Source: Akkermansiaceae bacterium (GTDB taxonomy: Bacteria > Verrucomicrobiota > Verrucomicrobiia > Verrucomicrobiales > Akkermansiaceae). Taken from it: 39,882 nucleotides of DNA. Of the stretch, positions 1 to 7,615 are shown piece after piece. Where the stretch lies: assembly GCA_025457665.1 (NCBI GenBank), contig JALOTY010000031.1, positions 1-39,882 of the forward strand, read 5' to 3'. Position numbers and translations under genes: made by a program. Positions within the stretch are counted from its first letter, which is position 1. The number at the start of each line of letters is the position of its first letter. The notes under the pieces were generated by a model. The model was not told where the DNA came from. It saw only the letters and a program-made list of their open reading frames with translations, and did not search any database.

Positions 1-2
1 TC

Positions 3-1553
3 GATGGCGACGGGCTGTCCGACTTCCGCGAGTTTGAAAACACCACCAACCCGGTCGTGGCGGATCCGGATGCCGACGGTCTCAACGATCTCGAAGAAGT
101 GGACGGACTCAAGAATCCCTACACCGGCTTCGTCGCGGGGAGTTTACCCGGCGACCCGACCGATCCCAACGACGCCGATTCCGACAACGATGGAATCCCC
201 GACGGCGAGGAAGTCATGGCCGGAGTGGATGGCTTTGCGACCAATCCCAATGAGGCCGACACCGATGGTGATCTGTTAGATGATCTCTATGAAGTGACCA
301 ACAATCTCCTCGGCGGCTTGAATCCACTCAGCGCGGTCGACGGCGAACCCGTCCAGGATCTTGATGGAGACGGTCTCGACAATCTTGAAGAGTACAACGG
401 CAACCCGAGGACCCGGGCGGACAAAGCCGACACCGACGACGATGGCTACAGCGATTTCGCCGAGGATAGTTCCGGCATTTGGAGCAGCGTCAACGCCACC
501 GGAACCCATCCGCTCAATACCGACACCGATGGTGACGGCATCGATGACGGGAAGGAAAATCCCGATCTGGCAACAAGCAATCCGCCCTTGCAATACAAGT
601 CCGATCCGAACCTTTCCGATACCGACAGCGACCTCTATGCAGATGGGATCGAAGTCACCGCAGGGTCCAACCCCGCCGATGCTGGAAGCACTCCGACCGG
701 GATTCCTTTCCGCAACACCGGGTTCGACGGAGCCCTCGGCTGGACAAACAAAGGCGGAACCACCTTGCAAACAGGCACCGAACTTTTGGCAGGAGCGGGA
801 TCATACGCACGGATCGACATGGCGACTTTTGAAAACGGTGTCGTCCTGCCATTCCCCAATCCGGCAGCGAAGGTCTTCTGCTCGGTCGACTTTCGCGTCG
901 AAGGCAGTTTCGGCGGTGGCACCGGCCTTGCGAACTTCAACTCCGGTGGCACGGCGACCACTTCCAGCAGCCCCGCCACCCACTGCATCGTCCGCTTGTT
1001 CGAGGCCGATGGCTCAATCCAGGCTTTCAACGGCACTACCTTCCTCAGCGTCGTGGCGGCCGGCGGCATTGTCAGCGGAACCACCTACACCGTTCAAATC
1101 GACCACGATCTTCCGGGACTCACCTACGGTGTCCGCGTTTACAACCGGGACAGCGGAACCCTGATCGGTTCGATCAGCGGTGTTCCCACCCGCCCGACGT
1201 CCAACCCTTTCGCGGACCCCATGCACTTCACCGTCGGCACGCAGGCCATCAGCGCCAACTGGGATCTCTCCTTGGACAACATGTCAGTATCCCTGTTTCC
1301 CATCACGGTGCCGCTCACTGTTGCACCGCGTATCACCTCCACGGGCTTCGACGCGCTGGGGCGCTTTGTCATCGATTTCACCGGCCTCCCTTCCACCACC
1401 TATGAAGTGACCCGGTCGATCAACTTGCAGTCCTTCGTCCCGCTGAGCACGCCACTGCTTGTCAGCACGAATTCCGAAGGTGTCGGACAGGCCATGGTGC
1501 CAGCCTCCGAAGCCACATCACCGGCAGCTTTCTTCCGGATGGAGGAACAGTGA
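3..1553 (+). CDS. Secreted calcium-repeat protein, 5'-truncated
   Basis: The frame is open from base 3, so the start lies left of the window and only the C-terminal 516 residues are seen. The first ~215 visible residues are a run of Asp-rich DxDxDGxxD repeats (thrombospondin type 3 / dockerin-like calcium loops, e.g. DTDGDGIDDG). A ~200-residue beta-rich module follows, from about base 715 to 1300 (FDGALGWTNKGG to DNMSVS), and then a ~75-residue tail ending in AAFFRMEEQ. The module and tail reappear as the C-terminus of the GH28 protein at 2319-5123. This is likely an exported structural or adhesive protein; no catalytic motif was seen. It stops with TGA. The octamer CTGTTAGA at 273-280 encodes Leu-Leu using a rare TTA codon. 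Confidence 0.8.
   Translation, partial: DGDGLSDFREFENTTNPVVADPDADGLNDLEEVDGLKNPYTGFVAGSLPGDPTDPNDADSDNDGIPDGEEVMAGVDGFATNPNEADTDGDLLDDLYEVTNNLLGGLNPLSAVDGEPVQDLDGDGLDNLEEYNGNPRTRADKADTDDDGYSDFAEDSSGIWSSVNATGTHPLNTDTDGDGIDDGKENPDLATSNPPLQYKSDPNLSDTDSDLYADGIEVTAGSNPADAGSTPTGIPFRNTGFDGALGWTNKGGTTLQTGTELLAGAGSYARIDMATFENGVVLPFPNPAAKVFCSVDFRVEGSFGGGTGLANFNSGGTATTSSSPATHCIVRLFEADGSIQAFNGTTFLSVVAAGGIVSGTTYTVQIDHDLPGLTYGVRVYNRDSGTLIGSISGVPTRPTSNPFADPMHFTVGTQAISANWDLSLDNMSVSLFPITVPLTVAPRITSTGFDALGRFVIDFTGLPSTTYEVTRSINLQSFVPLSTPLLVSTNSEGVGQAMVPASEATSPAAFFRMEEQ
273..280 (-). repeat. TCTAACAG octamer, first of a dispersed family
   Basis: Exact TCTAACAG copies on the plus strand start at 1571, 2301, 4296, 26773, 31933, 33609, 34559 and 38783. 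Exact copies on the minus strand (CTGTTAGA) start at 273, 5789, 7889 and 21241. One-base variants: TCTAACAA at 3126, 20742, 29117, 32292, 36515 and 37107; TCTAACAC at 3773 and 24356; CCTAACAG at 13500, 27113, 29335 and (minus) 12795; CCTAACAA at 35831; GCTAACAG at 4143; TCTAACAT at 37704 (minus). Copies occur in different reading frames (CTG-TTA-GA, T-CTA-ACA-G, TCT-AAC-AG), between genes and across stop codons. This argues for a DNA-level rather than protein-level signal. Its function is unknown. Confidence 0.7.
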
Positions 1554-1602
1554 GACCGATCCACAGCCTTTCTAACAGAAATATCGCCCAAGCTCCCGAA
1601 TC

Positions 1603-2289
1603 ATGAAAATCAAACTCCTCCTCATGACTCTGGCGATTTGCCAGAGTGCCGCCCAGGCTGCCATCACCGTCACCAACAACGGCACGGTCACCCCTACGGG
1701 ATTTGTCACTGGCAACACCAGCCTCGATCCGCATGCCACCCTCACCGGCCTGCCGGAAGTGTTCGGGTTCAGAAACGCGAACACCCATGGCCAGAGCTTC
1801 ACCGTTGCCGCTCCGCTCACGCTCGGCTCGATTTTCATCGGTTACGGCACGCTCACCGGTGCGGCGACTGCGATGACGATCAGTCTGACCGTGGATGCGG
1901 GCAACAACGGCAGCAACGAAATCACGGAGACCTTCTCGCTGACCACCTCCAGCATCACTCAGGAAAGTTCTCCTTACAGCGGGATCCATTGGCTTGAACT
2001 GGACGTCTCCTCTTCCGCACTGACCTTGGCCGCCGGTACCCATTCGTTCCGTCTCACCGCCACCTCGGTGACAGGCGCGACGAATACCTGGCTGCTCGCA
2101 CCCTCCTACACCGGTAGCACGGGCTTCGTTGGGAACTACACCGGCGGAAACATGACCGGAACCGGCATCAGCGCTTCCTTTCCCACCCGGGACGCCAACT
2201 TCGCGATCACCGCCGTCCCCGAGCCCGGTTCGCTGCTTCTTCTCGGCTTGGGCGCGCTTCCGATTCTCCGACGCCGCCATCGCGCCTGA
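1603..2289 (+). CDS. PEP-CTERM sorting domain protein (module A)
   Basis: This 228-residue exported protein has an N-terminal signal peptide (MKIKLLLMTLAICQSAAQA) and a beta-rich body (residues ~30-200). It ends in a canonical PEP-CTERM tail: VPEP, a hydrophobic segment LLLLGLGALPIL and the basic end RRRHRA. By family knowledge the tail is recognised by an exosortase in the inner membrane and the protein goes to the surface or matrix. No exosortase gene is in the window. The body from HATLTGLPEVFGF onward closely matches residues ~490-645 of the GH28 protein downstream, which lacks the PEP-CTERM tail. A TCTAACAG octamer lies 25 nt before the ATG. It shares direction and short gaps with both neighbours. 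Confidence 0.9.
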   Translation: MKIKLLLMTLAICQSAAQAAITVTNNGTVTPTGFVTGNTSLDPHATLTGLPEVFGFRNANTHGQSFTVAAPLTLGSIFIGYGTLTGAATAMTISLTVDAGNNGSNEITETFSLTTSSITQESSPYSGIHWLELDVSSSALTLAAGTHSFRLTATSVTGATNTWLLAPSYTGSTGFVGNYTGGNMTGTGISASFPTRDANFAITAVPEPGSLLLLGLGALPILRRRHRA

Positions 2290-2318
2290 TTTCCGGGCAA
2301 TCTAACAGGAATCTCCCG

Positions 2319-5123
2319 ATGGGAAAATCACGCACCTTCGTCACCCTCCTTGCGGCCTGTTTTGCGTCCCTCATTCCGATCGCAAGCCACGCCACCGAAC
2401 CTATCGGAGCTTCACCCATCCCCCCGCGGACCATCGCTCCGCCACCGGCTCCCGTCTTTGATGTGAGGGCCTACGGAGCCACCGGCAACGGCACCACCTA
2501 CGACACCGCCGCCATCCAGCAAGCAATCAACGCCTGCGCCGGCACCGGCGGCAGCGTCCTCCTCAGCGGCGGCAGTTTTGTCAGCGCGGCCCTCGAACTG
2601 AAGGGCAACATGACCTTCTACATCGCCGAGGACGCGACTCTGCTCGGCGGTCTTGAAGCCGCGGATTACCCGGAAATCCTGCCCTTTGCGGTCGATGTGA
2701 GCCTCAGCGCCATCTGGAACAAGCGCAGCCTGATCTACGCCAATGAGGCCGATGGCCTGAAGCTCGATGGCGGCGGCACCATCGACGGTCGCGGCGCCCA
2801 GGTGAACATCTTCGGCACCGGCGGATTCATGGCGGCAAATGCCGGGAACCGACCGTCCATCCTCCGCATCTTCCAGTCGGACGATGTCATCGTCCGCAAC
2901 CTCGACATCCGCAACCCGCGCATGTGGACTCTCGTTTTCGACCGCTGCCAGCGCCTGCTCATCGAACACCTCGACGTCAACGCCCCTGCCTACTACCCCA
3001 ATCTCGACGGCATGGACATCGTCGATTCCAGCGAGGTCATCATCCGCAACAACATCATCGAAAGCGAGGACGACAGCATCTGCCTCAAGAGCCATTCCCT
3101 CGTCGGTCTGGACGACATTCTCATCTCTAACAATTTCATCACCTGCCACAACGCCAATGCCATCAAGATTGGCACCGCCACCCTCGGCCCCATCACCAAC
3201 ATCCGCATCGAGCACAATACCATCCGCGGCGTGAACCTTGGCGGCGTCTGCATCGAGTCCGTCGACGGTTCCCTCATGGACGGCGTGCATGTGGACGGCA
3301 TCGACATGCACGATGTCGGCCAGCCCATCTTCGTCCGCCTCGGCCACCGCCCCGATTGGCGCACCGCCACCCTCAGCCACCGGACCGGTCCCGGAGAGAT
3401 CAAAAACGTCATCATCGAAAACGTCCGCATCACCGGCACCCACGACCGCACCAGCGCATCGAACACCGTCACCGGAATCCAGGGCGCACGGCTCGAGAAC
3501 ATCATCCTTCGCGACATCGAGGTCGAAATGCCCGGCGGTCTCGCCACCATCCCCGCACCGCCCGTGGTCGGAGACGGCGTCTATCCGCAATCCAACATTT
3601 TCGGCCGACCGCCCGGCTACGCCTTCTACGTCCGCCACGCCGACGGCGTCCGCTTCGAAAACATCACCACCCGCTCCGTCAACCAGGACGCCCGCCCCTG
3701 GCTCGTCGCCCTCGATGCCAGCGTGGAAGCTCTCGGCATCACCGATCTCCGGCATACCCACGCCACCTCGAATCTAACACTCGATCCCCACGCCACCCTC
3801 GAAGGCCTGCCCGAGGTCTTCGGTTTCCGGGCCGGAAACACCCACGGTCAAAGCTTCCAGATCGCCGCCGCCCCCGTCCTGCTCGAAAAGATCCGCATCG
3901 GCTACGGCGCACTCTCCGGTACCGCCACCGCCACCACTTTCACCCTGAGCATCGATGCCGGAAACAACGGCAGCGCGGAGATCAGCAAATCCTTCACCCT
4001 CGCCCCCGCCGACATCGTCCGACTCGCCTCCGCACCCTATGGTGGCATCCAGTGGCTCGACCTCGATGTCTCGGAATTCGCGCTCGAACTTCCCGTCGGC
4101 ACCCACTCCTTCCTCCTCACCGCCACCTCCGTCACCGGTCCTGCTAACAGTTGGCTGCTCGCCCCGGCCTACACCAATGGGGGGGGCTACTCCGGCGGAG
4201 CCATGCTCGGCACCGCCGCCACCGCCGACCGCGATGCCAACTTCACCATCGTCGGCTCATCCGTTTTGCTTCCCGCCACCGCCTCCACCGGCTTCTCTAA
4301 CAGCACCGGCTGGACCTCCGCAGGCGGCACCTCCCTTCAGAGCACCAGCGAACTCCTCGCCGGCTCCGGCCAGCATGCCAGCATCGACATGGCCGCCTTC
4401 GAGAACGGCGTCATTCTCTCCCACTCGAATCCCTCCTCGACCCTCTACTGCTCGGTCGATTTCCGCATCGATGGCACCTTTGGAAACGGCAGCGCCCTCG
4501 CCAACTTCAACTCCGGAGGAAACGCTACGACTTCCAGCAACAGCGCCACCCACTGCATCGTCAGGCTTTACGAAGCCGACGGCTCCATCCAGGCCTTCAA
4601 CGGCAGCACCTTCCTCAACGTCGTGCCGCCCGGCGGCATCGTCAGCGGCGTCACCTACACCGTCCAGATCGACCACAACATCCCCGGACAAACCTACGAC
4701 GTGCGCGTTTACAACCGCAGCACCGGCACCCTCATCGGATCCATCAGCGGCGTGCCCACCCGCAGCACCGCCTCGTCCCTGCTCGATCCGCTTCATTTCG
4801 CCGTTGGAACCCAAGCCGCGAGCACCAGTTGGGATCTCGCCGTGGATAACATGAGCGTCTCCAGCGCCCCCACCGTCGTCCCGCTGAATCCCGGTCTCCG
4901 TATCCTCTCGGCGAACTTCAATCCTGCCGGTCAGTTCGTCATCCATTTCACTGGCGCACCCTCCAAGAGTCATGAAGTGACCCGTTCGACGGATCTGCTC
5001 ACCTTCACCCCTCTGGAAACCCCGCTCATGGCTACGACAGGCGAAGATGGCAGCGGCCAAGTGATCGTGCCGGTGACCGAGCTATCCGGTTCCGCCGCCT
5101 TCTTCCGTGTGGAGGAAAGGTGA
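2319..5123 (+). CDS. Secreted GH28-like polygalacturonase/rhamnogalacturonase with two accessory modules
   Basis: This 934-residue protein has a signal peptide (residues 1-25) and a right-handed beta-helix GH28 catalytic domain (~45-475). It opens with the typical FDVRAYGATGNGTT segment. Candidate catalytic acids are the NLD triad at 228-230 (usual NTD) and EDD at 250-252; the usual GHG/RIK motifs are replaced by CHNANAIKIG around 276-285. GH28 enzymes hydrolyse galacturonate linkages in pectin by inversion; the exact substrate cannot be told. Residues ~488-645 copy the body of the PEP-CTERM protein at 1603-2289. Residues ~655-934 copy the C-terminal module and tail of the protein at 3-1553, ending AAFFRVEER. 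The protein is therefore a mosaic of its two neighbours joined to an enzyme. AGGA 9 nt before the ATG may serve as a ribosome site. Confidence 0.88.
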   Translation: MGKSRTFVTLLAACFASLIPIASHATEPIGASPIPPRTIAPPPAPVFDVRAYGATGNGTTYDTAAIQQAINACAGTGGSVLLSGGSFVSAALELKGNMTFYIAEDATLLGGLEAADYPEILPFAVDVSLSAIWNKRSLIYANEADGLKLDGGGTIDGRGAQVNIFGTGGFMAANAGNRPSILRIFQSDDVIVRNLDIRNPRMWTLVFDRCQRLLIEHLDVNAPAYYPNLDGMDIVDSSEVIIRNNIIESEDDSICLKSHSLVGLDDILISNNFITCHNANAIKIGTATLGPITNIRIEHNTIRGVNLGGVCIESVDGSLMDGVHVDGIDMHDVGQPIFVRLGHRPDWRTATLSHRTGPGEIKNVIIENVRITGTHDRTSASNTVTGIQGARLENIILRDIEVEMPGGLATIPAPPVVGDGVYPQSNIFGRPPGYAFYVRHADGVRFENITTRSVNQDARPWLVALDASVEALGITDLRHTHATSNLTLDPHATLEGLPEVFGFRAGNTHGQSFQIAAAPVLLEKIRIGYGALSGTATATTFTLSIDAGNNGSAEISKSFTLAPADIVRLASAPYGGIQWLDLDVSEFALELPVGTHSFLLTATSVTGPANSWLLAPAYTNGGGYSGGAMLGTAATADRDANFTIVGSSVLLPATASTGFSNSTGWTSAGGTSLQSTSELLAGSGQHASIDMAAFENGVILSHSNPSSTLYCSVDFRIDGTFGNGSALANFNSGGNATTSSNSATHCIVRLYEADGSIQAFNGSTFLNVVPPGGIVSGVTYTVQIDHNIPGQTYDVRVYNRSTGTLIGSISGVPTRSTASSLLDPLHFAVGTQAASTSWDLAVDNMSVSSAPTVVPLNPGLRILSANFNPAGQFVIHFTGAPSKSHEVTRSTDLLTFTPLETPLMATTGEDGSGQVIVPVTELSGSAAFFRVEER

Positions 5124-5265
5124 TGTGCTTTTCGCTGACCTTGTGATGCCGAAAACTTCGCCATGACGGAAGTGAACGCCGCCCTCGACCACCTCCACCA
5201 AGGCCGAGCCCGGCACCGCATCGTCTTGAAAAGCTGAATGCGCAGAGAGCAGGGGCGACCTTATC

Positions 5266-5943
5266 CTATCGAAAAGCCCAATTCGCATGACGTGAGCGCC
5301 TCATGAGCAGAGGGACCGCGACAAGAAGGGTCAAACCGATAGGTGAGGGTTCGGGGATGGTCTCAACCCTGGAAAGTCGAAAGCTCCCTCCCGCAGCAAT
5401 CCGAAGTGCATCAAAGGTCATCTCCGTGACTTGGGTGAGATCGCCGCCGCTAATGGCTGAAAGGGGAACGTCCACCACAAAGGGACCGTCATTACCATTG
5501 AATACTCCCGTGAGCAAGAAGCCCCAAGAATACCGAGCAAGTCCCGATGCGGTAACGAACTCCAGATTCGCTGGGAAACGCGTCCCTCCCGTCGCTCCCT
5601 CAAAATGGAAGCGGAGAATGGAGGCGCCTCCACCAAGCAAATCGACAGGGGTCGAAGACCGATAACCAAATCGGAAGTAGCCTCCACCCTCCGACCCCAG
5701 ATCATAGGCCAGGATCTGTTCGCTCGTCGTGACGGCGAGGCTCTGCACTCCGCCATTCCGGAAAGATAGATATCGGGTGTCAAACAGGCTGTTAGAAATC
5801 GGAACCTCGGATGTGACTGCCACCGACCCACGCGCAGGAGGCCAAGATAAGGAGTGGTCCCCGCTCGCAAAAGTGTCGATAACCGCCCCCGGTGCCTGGA
5901 GGGCCAGCGTGAGGGAAATCAGGAGGAGTTGCCACCGATTCAT
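5266..5943 (-). CDS. PEP-CTERM sorting domain protein
   Basis: This 225-residue protein has a signal peptide (MNRWQLLLISLTLALQAPGA), a beta-rich body and a C-terminal IPEP, hydrophobic GLTLLVAVPLL, then a basic MRRSRH tail. The start at 5943 was chosen because the signal peptide begins there; an upstream in-frame ATG at 5958 would add five residues. It is divergent from the DUF2891 gene and convergent with the GH28 gene. The body (phosphosensitive motifs, catalytic residues) shows nothing recognisable. The tail differs from the others in the window by carrying extra residues (ANWAFR) after the arginines. One TCTAACAG octamer lies on its coding strand at 5789-5796. It is presumably exported and processed by an exosortase encoded elsewhere. 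Confidence 0.85.
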   Translation of the reverse strand: MNRWQLLLISLTLALQAPGAVIDTFASGDHSLSWPPARGSVAVTSEVPISNSLFDTRYLSFRNGGVQSLAVTTSEQILAYDLGSEGGGYFRFGYRSSTPVDLLGGGASILRFHFEGATGGTRFPANLEFVTASGLARYSWGFLLTGVFNGNDGPFVVDVPLSAISGGDLTQVTEMTFDALRIAAGGSFRLSRVETIPEPSPIGLTLLVAVPLLMRRSRHANWAFR

Positions 5944-6170
5944 GTATGCACAATGCAATTACGGAATTGATTTGCAACCATGGAATTTCACCTTGTGACG
6001 ACACCGCCGCCAGGAGGAGAGATGATCTTGAAAACACCTTACGTTTTCGAGGGACTGAGGCGGTTTGTAGAAATGACTTCTTCGACTTCACTGACGTCTT
6101 GGTGGGCGAGGCTTCGGCCCAAATTTGAACCGAATTGTCACGTCTGCGAGTCGCTGCTAATCCCACACCC
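5944..6170. promoter_or_regulatory. Divergent promoter region
   Basis: This 227-nt gap separates two divergently transcribed genes and is visibly more AT-rich than its surroundings, so it should hold both promoters. A short inverted repeat GAAAAC/GTTTTC around 6030-6050 could be an operator. I could not assign convincing -35/-10 boxes. Confidence 0.4.
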
Positions 6171-7310
6171 ATGAGCCCGCCTCCGTTCTCCTCAGCCCTG
6201 CACTGGTGGCATTCCTTCATTTTCACAGTCACCCTATCCATGTCGCCCCTCTCTGCTGCCGATTCCGCCTCGTCCCTTTTTGGAAGCCTGCCGCCGGAGC
6301 AGGCCACGGCTTTTGGCAAGCTGGCGCTTGCGGGCATCAGCCGGGAGTTTCCTCACAAACTTGGCGTGGTGTGGAATGAAACGGAAGACGTGAAGCGGCC
6401 GCGGAGCGTGCATCCGGCGTTTTATGGTTCCTTCGATTGGCATTCCGCCGTGCATGGCCATTGGTTGTTGGTGCGCCTGCTGAGGCTGAACCCGGAGTTG
6501 CCCTTGGCCGGGGAGATTCGGGCCAAGCTGGATGAACATTTCAGCGAGGCGAATCTGAAAGCCGAAGCGCTCATCTTCAGCCAAAAGGGCAACAGATCCT
6601 TCGAACGCATGTATGGCTGGGCCTGGGCGCTGAGCTTGGCGAGGGAACTGCGGGCCTTCGAGGATCCTGATGCCCGCCGCTGGTCGGCTGCGTTTGCCCC
6701 GCTGGAAAAGTGTCTCGTCGCAGGGGTAAAAGACTATCTGCCCAAGCTGACCTACCCGGTGCGCACCGGCGTCCATCCGGATACGGCCTTCGCTCTCGGG
6801 CAGGTGCTCGACTATGCCCGCGCGGTGAACGACACGGCCCTCACTCAACTGGTGGAGGAGCGGGCGATGGCGTTTTATGGTCAGGATCGCGACTACCCCA
6901 TCGGCTACGAACCCTCAGGCGAGGACTTCTTCTCCAGCGGCCTGAATGAAGCGGACCTGATGCGACGGGTCATGCCGGCGGCCGACTTCAGCACGTGGTT
7001 GGATGGTTTTTTCCCCGGTCTGAAAAGCGGCGAAATGGGCAACTGGGGAAAGCCCGCGGTGATCAGCGATATCTCCGATCCGAAAATCGGCCACCTCGCG
7101 GGCCTGAATCTCAGCCGCGCCTGGACGCTTCATGGCATTGCTTCCGCCCTGGCACCGGAGGACCCACGTCGCGCCCGACTTCTGGTGTCCGCCCAATCCC
7201 ATGCCGAGGCAGGCCTGAAGTATGTCTTCAGCGGCCACTATGAAGGCGAACATTGGCTTGGCACCTTTGCCATCTACTTGCTGACGGAAGCAGGGATTCC
7301 GACGCCATAG
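6171..7310 (+). CDS. DUF2891 family protein, exported
   Basis: This 379-residue protein matches the DUF2891 pattern: FGKLALAGISREFPHKLG near the start, then VHPAFYGSFDWHSAVHGHWLLVRLLR, YGWAWALSLARELRAF, RTGVHPDTAFALGQVLDYAR, YPIGYEPSGEDFFSSGLNEADLMRRV and GHYEGEHWLGTFAIYLL. Family members are predicted alpha/alpha-barrel proteins of unknown activity; the conserved His, Asp and Glu residues suggest an enzyme, possibly acting on sugars. The start at 6171 (MSPPPFSS) gives a plausible signal peptide ending near ALSAA/DSASS; an earlier in-frame ATG at 6135 is less likely. Export is an inference from that hydrophobic N-terminus. It stands alone between a divergent promoter and the kinase gene. Confidence 0.82.
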   Translation: MSPPPFSSALHWWHSFIFTVTLSMSPLSAADSASSLFGSLPPEQATAFGKLALAGISREFPHKLGVVWNETEDVKRPRSVHPAFYGSFDWHSAVHGHWLLVRLLRLNPELPLAGEIRAKLDEHFSEANLKAEALIFSQKGNRSFERMYGWAWALSLARELRAFEDPDARRWSAAFAPLEKCLVAGVKDYLPKLTYPVRTGVHPDTAFALGQVLDYARAVNDTALTQLVEERAMAFYGQDRDYPIGYEPSGEDFFSSGLNEADLMRRVMPAADFSTWLDGFFPGLKSGEMGNWGKPAVISDISDPKIGHLAGLNLSRAWTLHGIASALAPEDPRRARLLVSAQSHAEAGLKYVFSGHYEGEHWLGTFAIYLLTEAGIPTP

Positions 7311-7615
7311 GATTTCTTCACACTGCCCCAGTTTCCCGAAAGGATCCGTTCCCATCTCAGGGGAGCATTGATTCGCGTGATCCATCAACAGGAGAAGCTC
7401 GGACCTAAGAAGTGTCCTGGCCGGGGGTGCCAGCTTATGCCCTCTTCCCCAAGCTCAGCGGACATGGCGGACGCCTGCGAAATCGGAGTCCTTCATGGGA
7501 TGCTCCGTCGCTCTTTGCCCCACTCCAGCCGTTCACCTTATCGGGTGAGTGGGAGAAAGAATCCTTGGCAAAGCTGGCGGTGGCGCTATGCGGGCGGTCA
7601 AAGCTTTCGGTGCCG
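7311..7615. other. Gene-free leader before the histidine kinase
   Basis: These 305 nt have no supported gene. The kinase reading frame stays open leftward to 7412, but the residues there are not protein-like and no signal peptide is possible from that start. The region carries the palindrome described at 7533-7548 and is probably the promoter and 5' leader of the kinase/regulator operon. No strong terminator for the upstream gene was seen. Confidence 0.5.
7533..7548. promoter_or_regulatory. Operator-like palindrome, copy 1
   Basis: TCACCTTATCGGGTGA has arms TCACC/GGTGA around a six-base centre. It lies 67 nt before the chosen kinase start. The same element, with one base different in the centre, recurs at 10389-10404 and 14991-15006, in each case upstream of a beta-strand-repeat gene. 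Symmetry, length and placement fit a binding site for a dimeric regulator such as the LuxR-type protein encoded at 9760. That link is an inference. Confidence 0.55.

Noticed and set aside
2412..3761. 450-codon open frame opposite the GH28 gene
   Set aside because: Its product is Asp/Ala/Val/Gly-rich and featureless, mirroring the beta-helix coding strand; GH28 motifs are clear on the plus strand.
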